Assembly (NCBI GenBank): GCA_003527555.1
Contig: DPWT01000157.1
Location: forward strand, 1 to 13,601
Length of the DNA stretch: 13,601 bases
From: Verrucomicrobiales bacterium
GTDB taxonomy: Bacteria > Verrucomicrobiota > Verrucomicrobiia > Verrucomicrobiales > Akkermansiaceae
Direction of reading: 5' to 3'
Positions 7,964-13,601 of the stretch are shown here, one piece after another. A program made the position numbers and the translations under genes. Under the pieces are notes generated by a model. That model saw only the letters and a program-made list of their open reading frames with translations. It was not told the DNA's origin and did not search any database. How positions within the stretch are numbered: position 1 is the stretch's first letter; each line of letters starts with the position of its first letter.

Positions 7964-8440
7964 TCAAAGTCTCAGGACCAAATTCCTAAGATAAAGAGGG
8001 GTGCCAGATAACAAATCCGGCGGTGGGTCGCCACGGTTACGGATTGTGCTGTGCTGTGATGCCATGGGCAATGGCTTTGAGCAAAGATCATATTCAGGCG
8101 AGGTAAGGGGAGTTGCAGAATCCGAAGGAATGTCATCCGAGGCGTGCCAAACAAAATCACCCACATTAACAAGAAGCACCTGGGTGCAGTCGCTGCAGGG
8201 TACGGGAGAGTCAGCATCCTGGCCAGTGCTTGTTTCGTAGGTTGAGCAGGAGCTAGGGCAGGAGCTAGGGCAGGAGCTAGGGCAGGAAGAAGTCGCAGTG
8301 GTTGGCGTATCAACCGCACAGACGCAGTCACCCGCGTAATAAGAATCAATACACAAGCAATATCCGAGCACAGGATGCTTCAGAGCGATGAGCATTGCCA
8401 TCACCGCGAAGAACATCACAGCTAACATATTTCTTTTCAT
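7964..8440 (-). CDS. Secreted cysteine-rich protein at the head of the efflux locus, unknown function
   Basis: A 158-residue protein I do not recognise. Seen: an N-terminal signal-like segment (KRN then hydrophobic 5-25, likely cleavage near LG-YC), then 11 cysteines, clustered as CLC (28-30), CVC (39-41), a CPSS tandem repeat (C53, C57, C61, C65), CSDC (82-85) and C120. The C-terminus is proline-rich and then basic/hydrophobic (GDPPPDLLSGTPLYLRNLVLRL region). The layout of signal peptide, Cys-rich middle and PP-containing tail recalls small periplasmic proteins placed first in heavy-metal efflux operons, such as CzcI-like proteins, but that is analogy only. It lies 150 nt before the adaptor gene, in the same direction, and ends in TGA. 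A second frame is open across 7972-8349 but reads as low-complexity (ALAPALAP), so this frame, with its signal peptide, is preferred. Confidence 0.65.
   Translation of the reverse strand: MKRNMLAVMFFAVMAMLIALKHPVLGYCLCIDSYYAGDCVCAVDTPTTATSSCPSSCPSSCPSSCSTYETSTGQDADSPVPCSDCTQVLLVNVGDFVWHASDDIPSDSATPLTSPEYDLCSKPLPMASQHSTIRNRGDPPPDLLSGTPLYLRNLVLRL
8247..8282 (-). repeat. Three perfect 12-bp tandem repeats encoding CPSS
   Basis: On the plus strand the unit CAGGAGCTAGGG occurs three times without mismatch, followed by the partial copy CAGGA. In the Cys-rich gene each unit encodes Cys-Pro-Ser-Ser. Because the unit length is a multiple of three, gain or loss of copies would change cysteine number without a frameshift. 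Confidence 0.9.
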
Positions 8441-8461
8441 AAGATCGTAAACAACAGTTAA

Positions 8462-8490
8462 GCCTTAGATCTATTCGAACCATTAGTCAA
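8462..8490 (-). promoter_or_regulatory. Possible promoter of the Cys-rich/efflux locus
   Basis: Read on the minus strand, an AT-rich tract (TTTTTTTAAA) leads into TTGACT (8490-8485), a good -35 match. After 17 nt comes TAAGGC (8467-8462), a poor -10 match. It lies 22 nt upstream of the Cys-rich gene start. Only the -35 half is convincing. Confidence 0.3.
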
Positions 8491-8512
8491 TTTAAAAAAA
8501 GATGACGAATCG

Positions 8513-9283
8513 TTAGAGGTTTTTATGAGCTGCCTTTTCAAGCCGATTCTTTAACTGCTCAGGTAATCCATAGTCGGATAGTTCTTTGAGGAACTGCTTC
8601 CAGTCTTTTTTCATTCCCGACCCCAAATAAGCATTCAGTCTGGTAGCCACCGTCGAGTCAGCGAACGACTTTGAAGTTGGATACGTCTCACTCAGGAAAT
8701 TGCGCAGATCTGAGTAGCGCGTCAGGTAGTACTTCTGGTGGTAGTTCTCTGCGTAGGTGAATGCCTTAACCGGCAATATTTCCGTCTGCACATTGGTGAG
8801 GGATATACCCAGCCGTTCTGCCTGCTTTGCACGCGACGACTCAGCAAGCATTCTCTGCGCGTCGTTTTGATAGAACACGGCATTCATATACTGTCGAGAT
8901 CTGTTATTACTATCGCAACGGTGTGCATTCCAGAAATGACCTAGCAGGTCTTTGTAGGATATCACCATCGGGTCAAAATCAATCGAGATCGCTTCGGTGT
9001 GGTCGCCCATGAGACGATACGTTGGTTTCTCCTTGGTGCCACCGGCGTAACCGACACGCGTCCGCAGAACACCATTCAGACTTCCGAACTCGGAGTCAGG
9101 CCCCCAAAATCATCCGATACCAAATGTCGCTGTCTCGTAGGCGACTTTTGACGTTTCCTTATCGAGCGGCAAAGTGAGGGCGTCGACCTTACCATTTTCA
9201 GTAACAAGGTCTTCGCCATTGAGTGCGGTAAATCCGATCATGGCTGCAATGATGGTGGTGGTAGTGTAAAATGCGATACGCAT
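8513..9283 (-). CDS. msrA: Peptide methionine sulfoxide reductase MsrA, probable selenoprotein (in-frame TGA at the catalytic position)
   Basis: MsrA reduces methionine-S-sulfoxide in proteins. The frame from the ATG at 9283 to the TAA at 8513 is 257 codons, with a single internal TGA at codon 58 (9112-9110). Translation around it is ATFGIG-UGA-FWGPDSEFG, so the TGA replaces exactly the nucleophilic cysteine of the GCFWG motif. MsrA motifs lie on both sides in one frame: RTRVGYAGG (about 76-84), GDHTEAISIDFDP (93-105), SRQYMNAVFY (about 130) and AENYHQKYYL. The only cysteine is C123, a possible resolving residue. A SECIS-like hairpin follows the TGA. The start is bounded by an in-frame TGA 18 nt upstream. 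Residues 1-23 are weakly signal-like, so export is possible. Selenocysteine MsrA is known from a few bacteria and algae. A nonsense mutation or sequencing error (TGC to TGA) is the alternative, but its location argues for recoding. Confidence 0.88.
9079..9097 (-). promoter_or_regulatory. Candidate bacterial SECIS hairpin
   Basis: On the minus strand GACTCCG (9097-9091) pairs with CGG-A-AGTC (9086-9079). This gives seven base pairs with one bulged A (9083) and the apical loop AGTT (9090-9087). The stem starts 12 nt and the loop 19 nt after the UGA. Known bacterial SECIS elements lie directly downstream of the UGA inside the coding region, with a small apical loop carrying a G near its 5' side and often a bulge in the upper stem. 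In the E. coli fdhF element the upper stem lies about 11 nt after the UGA (recalled from the literature). The match is good by eye, but no folding calculation was done. Confidence 0.7.
9110..9112 (-). promoter_or_regulatory. In-frame UGA, probable selenocysteine codon of MsrA
   Basis: The minus-strand TGA at codon 58 sits between GIG and FWG, where MsrA proteins carry the catalytic cysteine. UGA still acts as a stop elsewhere in the window (the M48, lipoprotein, ATPase, Cys-rich, MazG-like and NadE genes all end in TGA), so local recoding is needed, not a changed genetic code. Confidence 0.85.
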
Positions 9284-9354
9284 GGTGAAAGTTAGCTGTC
9301 ATCGCCAAAAAGCAACAATGACATAACGACCCTCGCCGAAACAGCAGGTTTGTC

Positions 9355-9385
9355 AAAAAAAAGGATGAGGCGTTTCGCTGAAACG
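9355..9385 (-). terminator. Candidate intrinsic terminator of the CSD-DUF1294 gene
   Basis: Read on the minus strand, CGTTTC-AGC-GAAACG (9385-9371) forms a perfect 6-bp stem. Eight bases later comes a run of eight T (9362-9355). It lies 28 nt after the stop of the CSD-DUF1294 gene and before msrA. The long gap between stem and T-run makes it weaker than a classic terminator. Confidence 0.45.
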
Positions 9386-9412
9386 GCCGCCAATTGGGCA
9401 GGGGCACTGCCT

Positions 9413-10015
9413 TTATGCACTGACAGCACCAACCACGATACCGAAAATTTTCCAGTCCAACAGATAATCGATTGCCAGATAAAGGTGTAGGATGACAATC
9501 AGCCAGTAGATTGTCTGAAAATCGGTCTTTGAGCATTTGTGGCGGAACTGCCGCTGTGCAAGCAGAGCTGCAGGCCAGCCCCCGATGAGCTCAAGAAAAT
9601 GCAGCGTTGCCTCCGAGATGCGCCATGCTTTTGCACGGGCGAGTGCTTTGTCCCGTTTGAAAACGAAGTAGGTTATGATATTTACGATTAAAGGTAGCGA
9701 AAGCAGTAGACTGTGCTCGGGTTTCTTGACGAGCAGGTAATGACTCAACGCAAACACTGGCATAGCAACTAATATTACGAGTAACAACAAGGTGAGGACT
9801 GTGATTTTACCACCGTCATTTACATGCAGAGCATCTACGGCACATAGGCGACCCTTGGAGTCTGAACCAATTCTGTAACGAATCCTATCTCCCTTGGCAG
9901 GTCGTTTGTGGTGCTCGGCAAAGTCCCTGCGGTGAAGAAAAAGTCTACTCTTCTGGTGGCGCAAATACCCAAAACCTTTCTGCCTGTCCCATTCGACTAT
10001 TTTCGAGGTGTGCAT
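9413..10015 (-). CDS. Cold-shock domain plus DUF1294 membrane protein
   Basis: A 200-residue two-domain protein. The N-terminal part (about 3-64) is a cold-shock/OB-fold domain, with the RNP1-like KGFGYL and RNP2-like LFLHRRDF elements, so it may bind RNA or single-stranded DNA. The rest is a DUF1294 domain with hydrophobic segments at about 70-90, 100-116 and 165-195, and with the family blocks FKRDKALARAKAWRISE, LHFLELIGGWPAALLAQRQFRHK and FQTIYW. This fusion is a recurrent architecture in bacteria, and its exact role is not known. It presumably sits in the inner membrane with the cold-shock domain in the cytoplasm. Start ATG at 10015; stop TAA. It is read in the same direction as msrA, 129 nt before it, with a terminator-like structure between them. 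A small nested hairpin lies directly upstream of its start. Confidence 0.88.
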   Translation of the reverse strand: MHTSKIVEWDRQKGFGYLRHQKSRLFLHRRDFAEHHKRPAKGDRIRYRIGSDSKGRLCAVDALHVNDGGKITVLTLLLLVILVAMPVFALSHYLLVKKPEHSLLLSLPLIVNIITYFVFKRDKALARAKAWRISEATLHFLELIGGWPAALLAQRQFRHKCSKTDFQTIYWLIVILHLYLAIDYLLDWKIFGIVVGAVSA

Positions 10016-10036
10016 GATGATTCTGAATTTTGTCTA

Positions 10037-10070
10037 TGCCGCTATTAGACCGCCCATGCGGCCTGCGGCA
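10037..10070 (-). other. Nested hairpin before the CSD-DUF1294 start
   Basis: TGCCGC (10037-10042) pairs with GCGGCA (10065-10070). Inside it, CCGC (10050-10053) can pair with GCGG (10058-10061). No T-run follows on the minus strand. It lies 21 nt before the start codon, so it could shape translation of the cold-shock fusion gene or mark the end of the MazG-like transcript. No function is established. Confidence 0.35.
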
Positions 10071-10143
10071 AACTAACAGATTGAAAGCATGTGACAAGAA
10101 AGAAGGGCGGCTACATACAAAATATAGATGATTAAGATGATGG

Positions 10144-10515
10144 TCATCTGTCTGTGGGTGGGGGGTCATCATGGTATTCATTATATTTCTTGGATGAACC
10201 ACGCACTTGATCGGCTGGGTATTTTGCCTCGTTTTTGGTGATCTTACGTTGCATCGCTGTAAGCAGATCGATACCAAGGTTGTCGGCCAACTCGGTTAGA
10301 TAGATACCGATGTCAGCGATCTCATCTTCGATATCCTCATGTTTGTCGCGAATGCGTTTTTCGACCTCATCGGGGGATTTCCATAGGAAGTGTTCCAGAA
10401 GCTCGCTTGCCTCGATCGAGATGGCTATAGCCATGTCTTTGGGGTTATGGAATTGTTTCCAGTCGCGTTCATCTCGGAACACGCGGATCTTATCTGCGAT
10501 GTCTTTCAGTTGCAT
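10144..10515 (-). CDS. MazG-like nucleotide pyrophosphohydrolase (RS21-C6/dCTPase-like)
   Basis: A 123-residue all-alpha NTP pyrophosphohydrolase that should hydrolyse (d)NTPs to the monophosphate and pyrophosphate, cleaning the nucleotide pool. Seen: the N-terminal FRDERDWKQFHNPKDMAIAISIEASELLEHFLW block (13-45) typical of the RS21-C6/DCTPP1 branch, the metal-binding E35-xx-E38 pair, and the second motif E65-IA-D68 in EDEIADIGIYLTELAD. So both halves of the ExxE...ExxD magnesium site are intact. Length is normal for a single-domain member. The C-terminal tail (about 105-123) is polar and probably disordered. Start ATG at 10515, stop TGA at 10144-10146. There is no obvious operon partner: the gene-free stretch lies upstream and the cold-shock fusion gene 128 nt downstream. 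Substrate preference cannot be read from sequence. Confidence 0.9.
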   Translation of the reverse strand: MQLKDIADKIRVFRDERDWKQFHNPKDMAIAISIEASELLEHFLWKSPDEVEKRIRDKHEDIEDEIADIGIYLTELADNLGIDLLTAMQRKITKNEAKYPADQVRGSSKKYNEYHDDPPPTDR

Positions 10516-11183
10516 GGTGGTGGGGGATGGATGGTGAATTGTGTGGATGAATATGTCTCGAATTAGTAGCGAACAGGCGTTGCAGACAGCGAACTAAAGC
10601 CATCTAATATGATAGGATACTGATCGGCAACAATACTGTGGCGATTGCTCAGAACCAGATAAAACATATTTGATGGAGCAACTCGTCACTAAACCTAGAA
10701 AAAACCGCTATGGGACGCGTTCGGCCTGTGCCTGATGACCGCTATGATGCGACTACTACGAGCTGTGAAGCTGCTAAATGGAGATTTACAACAACTCGCA
10801 ACGCAATAGCACAAAACAGGTTAATTGCAGCTTGAAGACAATCATCAGCGCTCTGGGGAGTTAATCACTGCTGTCATTATTCTTTCTAGGTAGATGCAAT
10901 CCTGTATTGCTGAGAGTATGGGCAGGGAGCACAATCGAGGAAAACGCAGATACTCAACGGAACTGCAGCACAACATGTAATATCAAACCACGTATTACAT
11001 ACATTGTGCGAAGTTGTAATTATGTGATGCGGTATGTGGGGGTTTTTGTTGTAGATACGGCATATTAAGGGTTTCAGTCAGATTTCCGGCTCAACACGAA
11101 CAAACGTGTGGCTGTCCAGATTCTTAAGGCCCTGAGAATGCAATATTTGTGTCTATGCTGTATGCTGGGACGCTGTGTGGCGT
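10516..11183. other. Gene-free stretch between htpG terminator and the MazG-like gene
   Basis: About 670 bases with no ORF that looks coding, no tRNA-like TpsiC motif and no recognisable insertion sequence. It contains an imperfect inverted repeat at 10968-11009. A 41-codon plus-strand ORF (10710-10835) has no recognisable features. It probably holds the promoter of the MazG-like gene near its low-coordinate end, but no convincing promoter was picked out by eye. A small RNA or decayed gene is possible. Confidence 0.5.
10968..11009. repeat. Imperfect inverted repeat in gene-free stretch
   Basis: GCACAA-CATGTAATA (10968-10982) and TATTACATACATTGTGC (10993-11009) form a 6-bp outer stem and an 8-bp inner stem. 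They are separated by a small asymmetric internal loop and closed by a 10-base loop. No T-run follows on either strand. It could be an operator or part of a structured RNA. Confidence 0.5.
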
Positions 11184-11221
11184 AAAAATAAAACGGCCAC
11201 GTTCGCTGTGAACGTGGCCGT
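11184..11221 (-). terminator. Strong intrinsic terminator of htpG
   Basis: On the minus strand ACGGCCACGTTC and GAACGTGGCCGT form a perfect 12-bp GC-rich stem (arms 11221-11210 and 11204-11193) with a 5-base loop. It is followed at once by TTTTATTTTT (11193-11184). It lies 50 nt after the htpG stop codon and is a textbook Rho-independent terminator. Confidence 0.93.
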
Positions 11222-11270
11222 GTAGAATATTTACCAGTGGTGATCGTTTTGGCGAAACACCTCGCGAAGA

Positions 11271-13112
11271 TTATTTGACCAGCTTACCGATTAGCTCATT
11301 CATCCGGGCTGCCATCTGGTGTGTGTTGTCCAGTAGCCCAGCTGCGAGTAACGCATTGTCAGTGAGCTGCTGCGCAACAAGACTTGCGGTGTCTTTATCC
11401 GACTCAATAAGCTTGTGAAGCCCGTGCATAACCTCATGGCGCGGGTTGATCTCCAGAGTAGCTTTGCTAGCCGGCATGTCTTGTCCCATGGACTGCATCA
11501 TCGCGCGCATCTGAGCGTTGGGTGCTTCCTTGGGAGTTAATGCAGCTACAGGGCTATCCACAAGCCGACCAGAGATCTCAACCTTATCCACGCGCCCAGA
11601 TAGCTCCTCCTCAAGGAAAGCGATGAGCTTTTTGGAATCTTTCTTGCTCAACTCCTTGCCTTCGGCTGCAACCTCATCGAGATCGATCTCAGCGCGATCA
11701 GCAGATACGAGCTTCTTGCCATTGAATTCAGGAAGCGCCTCCATGACGTATTGGTCGACAGGCTCAGTGAAGAAACAAACCTCCAGCCCCCTTGCCTTAA
11801 ACGCCTCGAGATACGGTCCAGCTTCGATGGCATCGCGGGACATCCCCACCAAGTAGTAGATTTCCTCTTGCTCATCTTTAGCTCGATCAATATATTGTGC
11901 GAAGTTGGTGAGTTTGCCTGCCTCCTCCAGCGATGATTCAAAACGCAATAGCCCTGCTAGCTGTGCCTGATGCTCGTAGCTGGTAGCCACGCCCTCTTTA
12001 AGGAAGCGTGAGAATTTTTTATAGAAGTCTTCGTATTTTTCTGGCTCATTTTTTGCCTCTTTTTCAAGAAACTTGAGATAGCGCTTGGTGATCAGTCCGT
12101 TGAGCTTCTGAACAAGCGCGCTGTCCTGCATCGACTCGCGAGAGATATTTAAAGGAAGATCTTCACTGTCAATCACACCCTTTAGGAAACGAAGCCATTC
12201 CGGCAGAAGCTTGTCCGGCTTGGCGTCGATAAGCACCTTGCGGCAGTAGAGAGCTACCCCCGGCTCCATCTGGCCCATACCGAACTGTTCGGTGTTTTCA
12301 GTGGGAGTAAAAAGCAGTGCATTAATGGCGAGTGGAGCATCGGTACTGAAGTGCATTGTATAGCGTGGATCGTCAAAGGCATGTGCGGCGAACTTGTAGA
12401 ACTCCTGGTATTGCTCCTCGGTGATATCTTTTTTGTTTTTCAGCCAGAGCGCCTCGACTTTATTGATGTGCTCACCATTGAGCTTGATCGGGAAGGAAAC
12501 GAAATTGGAGTATTTTTCGAGAATTTGTTTGATGCGCGCCTCCGTGGCGAACTCTTCCATGCCTTCTTTGAGGTGAACTACAATGCTGCAGCCGCGCTTG
12601 GCATCAGCGTTCTCATCAATGCTGTAGCCCGTGGCCCCATCACTACTCCAGGTGTGACCACCAGTGCCGTTCTCCCATGAGTGCGTGGCAACCTCTACCT
12701 TATCAGCCGCCATAAATGCGGAGTAGAAACCGACACCAAATTGGCCAATGACGTCAGCATTGTCACCACCCTCTTTCATCTTTTCCAGAAAAGCCTTAGT
12801 GCCAGAATGCGCAATAGTGCCGAGGTTTTCAACGAGCTCCTCTTTCGTCATGCCAATTCCGGCATCAGAAATAGTCAGGGTTTTAGCCTCCTCATCGGTA
12901 GAGATCTCAATACCGAGCTCACGCTCAGCCTCATGAATATCTTTCTCAGTCAGCTGCTTAAGTCGCATCTTTTCCAAGGCATCGGATGCGTTGGAAACGA
13001 GCTCGCGGACAAAGATCTCCTTATCGGTGTAGAGCGAATGAATGACGATATCGAGGAGCTGACGCACCTCGGCTTGGAATGTGTGGGTATGTTCTTCTGT
13101 TGCAGTAGGCAT
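11271..13112 (-). CDS. htpG: Molecular chaperone HtpG (bacterial Hsp90)
   Basis: A 613-residue ATP-dependent Hsp90 chaperone of the cytoplasm, acting on folding and stress-damaged proteins. Seen: the GHKL ATPase domain with ELVSNASDALEKMR (E37 and N41, catalysis and Mg binding), DAGIGM (83-88), the GTIAHSG lid region and GQFGVGFYSAF (123-133). Then come the middle domain with the conserved LPLNISRESMQ block and the C-terminal dimerisation domain ending THQMAARMNELIGKLVK. Length is normal and no motif is missing. The ATG at 13112 is preferred. The frame extends to a GTG at 13163, but those 17 residues (rich in F and P) are not typical, and a possible promoter overlaps them. Expression is monocistronic, with a strong terminator after the stop. 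No CIRCE element was seen upstream. Confidence 0.97.
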   Translation of the reverse strand: MPTATEEHTHTFQAEVRQLLDIVIHSLYTDKEIFVRELVSNASDALEKMRLKQLTEKDIHEAERELGIEISTDEEAKTLTISDAGIGMTKEELVENLGTIAHSGTKAFLEKMKEGGDNADVIGQFGVGFYSAFMAADKVEVATHSWENGTGGHTWSSDGATGYSIDENADAKRGCSIVVHLKEGMEEFATEARIKQILEKYSNFVSFPIKLNGEHINKVEALWLKNKKDITEEQYQEFYKFAAHAFDDPRYTMHFSTDAPLAINALLFTPTENTEQFGMGQMEPGVALYCRKVLIDAKPDKLLPEWLRFLKGVIDSEDLPLNISRESMQDSALVQKLNGLITKRYLKFLEKEAKNEPEKYEDFYKKFSRFLKEGVATSYEHQAQLAGLLRFESSLEEAGKLTNFAQYIDRAKDEQEEIYYLVGMSRDAIEAGPYLEAFKARGLEVCFFTEPVDQYVMEALPEFNGKKLVSADRAEIDLDEVAAEGKELSKKDSKKLIAFLEEELSGRVDKVEISGRLVDSPVAALTPKEAPNAQMRAMMQSMGQDMPASKATLEINPRHEVMHGLHKLIESDKDTASLVAQQLTDNALLAAGLLDNTHQMAARMNELIGKLVK

Positions 13113-13142
13113 GGTAACTAAAAATGGGATTCTCGGGGGCGG

Positions 13143-13170
13143 AAAATACGCAAACTCCCCCACCCTGCAA
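13143..13170 (-). promoter_or_regulatory. Possible sigma70-like promoter of htpG
   Basis: On the minus strand TTGCAG (13170-13165) and TATTTT (13148-13143) are separated by 16 nt. Each hexamer matches the consensus at about four of six positions. Transcription would begin about 20-25 nt before the ATG at 13112, which fits that start and not the GTG at 13163. Found by eye only. Confidence 0.3.
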
Positions 13171-13273
13171 GCGAAATCCGAGTCAAGATAAGCAAAGCAA
13201 AGCTATGCCATCATGTGTAGAGATGCTTCATCAGCTAACGGAGCGCGCGCACCCATCGATCGATTGTAATATA

Positions 13274-13601
13274 TCAATCCCTAAATCGCTGAGCGATGGG
13301 CATGCGACGACCCACACCAAAGGCCTTTGAGCTGACACGCAAGCCAGGTGCGGCTTGTGATCGTTTCCACTCGTTTAAGTCCACTCTGCGCTGAACCCAC
13401 CGCACAACATCTTCATCAAACCCGTGCTTCTCAATGATCTCTGATCCTGAAAGATGTTTTTCGACGTAGAGCTCCAAAATGGCATCTAGAATGTCGTATG
13501 GAGGTAATGAATCTTGGTCTTTTTGATCGGGTCGCAACTCGGCACTTGGTGGCTTTGATATTGTATCCCATGGAATAATTTCACGTTCACGATTGATCCA
13601 G
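13274..13601 (-). CDS. nadE: Glutamine-dependent NAD+ synthetase, C-terminal part (cut by window edge)
   Basis: The last 108 or so residues of NadE, the ATP-dependent enzyme that amidates deamido-NAD+ to NAD+ in the cytoplasm using glutamine. The frame is open to the window edge at 13601, so the N-terminal nitrilase-type amidase domain and the nucleotide-binding loop lie outside. Seen: [25 protein letters not shown], then [58 protein letters not shown] and the terminal [10 protein letters not shown]. These blocks are characteristic of the synthetase C-terminus of the long glutamine-using NadE form. An apparent TTG start at 13537 is internal and is not the real start. It ends in TGA. About 160 nt separate it from htpG, with no clear terminator. 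Confidence 0.95.
   Translation of the reverse strand, partial: WINREREIIPWDTISKPPSAELRPDQKDQDSLPPYDILDAILELYVEKHLSGSEIIEKHGFDEDVVRWVQRRVDLNEWKRSQAAPGLRVSSKAFGVGRRMPIAQRFRD

Noticed and set aside
8247-8287. Tandem repeats as a possible CRISPR array.
   Set aside because: Units are only 12 bp, directly adjacent with no spacers, and lie within a coding frame.
7972-8349. Alternative minus-strand frame through the Cys-rich gene (125 codons).
   Set aside because: It reads as low-complexity (ALAPALAP) with no signal peptide or family motif. The overlapping frame from 8440 has a signal peptide and ordered cysteines.
8491-8512. Intrinsic terminator after msrA.
   Set aside because: A T7 run is present, but the stem before it is only about 3 bp and AT-rich, so it is too weak to call.
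8513-9283. Reading msrA as a frameshifted or nonsense pseudogene.
   Set aside because: There is no frameshift, both sides stay conserved, and the only stop is exactly at the catalytic codon with a hairpin after it. Kept as the main alternative but less likely than selenocysteine.
10710-10835. Plus-strand ORF of 41 codons in the gene-free stretch.
   Set aside because: No recognisable motif, no clear ribosome site, opposite strand to all genes. Likely chance.
13113-13163. N-terminal extension of HtpG to a GTG at 13163.
   Set aside because: The added residues are not typical of HtpG, and a possible promoter overlaps the region. The ATG at 13112 fits the family start.
13113-13273. CIRCE element or other heat-shock operator upstream of htpG.
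   Set aside because: No inverted repeat of the TTAGCACTC/GAGTGCTAA type is present.
109-13601. Genome-wide reassignment of UGA (codes 4 or 25) to explain the msrA TGA.
   Set aside because: At least six genes in the window end in TGA at the expected family length, so UGA is a working stop codon here.

Overview
This window holds eleven recognisable genes, all read from the minus strand. The predicted starts are rarely preceded by a clear Shine-Dalgarno sequence. The base composition is moderate, and the gene families are a Ste24-like M48 protease, an FtsX-type ABC exporter with a Cys-rich lipoprotein, HtpG and a glutamine-dependent NAD synthetase. Together these suggest a Gram-negative (two-membrane) bacterium, perhaps Verrucomicrobiota or Planctomycetota. 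The phylum is inferred from protein flavour and is not proven here.

Layout in transcription order, from high to low coordinates: the C-terminal part of NAD+ synthetase (13601-13274, cut by the window edge); htpG (13112-11271) with a strong intrinsic terminator; a gene-free stretch of about 670 bases; a MazG-like nucleotide pyrophosphohydrolase (10515-10144); a cold-shock-domain/DUF1294 membrane protein (10015-9413); a peptide methionine sulfoxide reductase MsrA (9283-8513); a seven-gene tripartite ABC efflux locus (8440-1463); and a CAAX-type M48 membrane protease (1368-109), whose ORF is flanked by an 18/20 inverted repeat.

The most striking observation is in msrA. The reading frame runs uninterrupted from 9283 to 8513 except for one TGA, which lies exactly at the catalytic cysteine codon (GCFWG appears as G-UGA-FWG). 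A bulged hairpin with a small G-containing apical loop begins 12 nt after the TGA, the geometry expected of a bacterial SECIS. At least six other genes in the window end in TGA, so UGA is a normal stop here. The simplest reading is a selenocysteine-containing MsrA that a standard gene caller would truncate to an inactive 165-residue fragment starting at 9010.

The efflux locus encodes a secreted Cys-rich protein, a HlyD-type adaptor, a LolD/MacB-type ATPase, two FtsX-type permeases, a Cys-containing lipoprotein and a TolC/NodT-type outer membrane lipoprotein. The last six genes are tightly packed (1-nt and 4-nt overlaps, gaps of 24-33 nt), so they probably form one operon and one envelope-spanning exporter. 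Cysteines recur in its extracytoplasmic parts, which hints at a metal- or thiol-related role. The substrate cannot be read from sequence.
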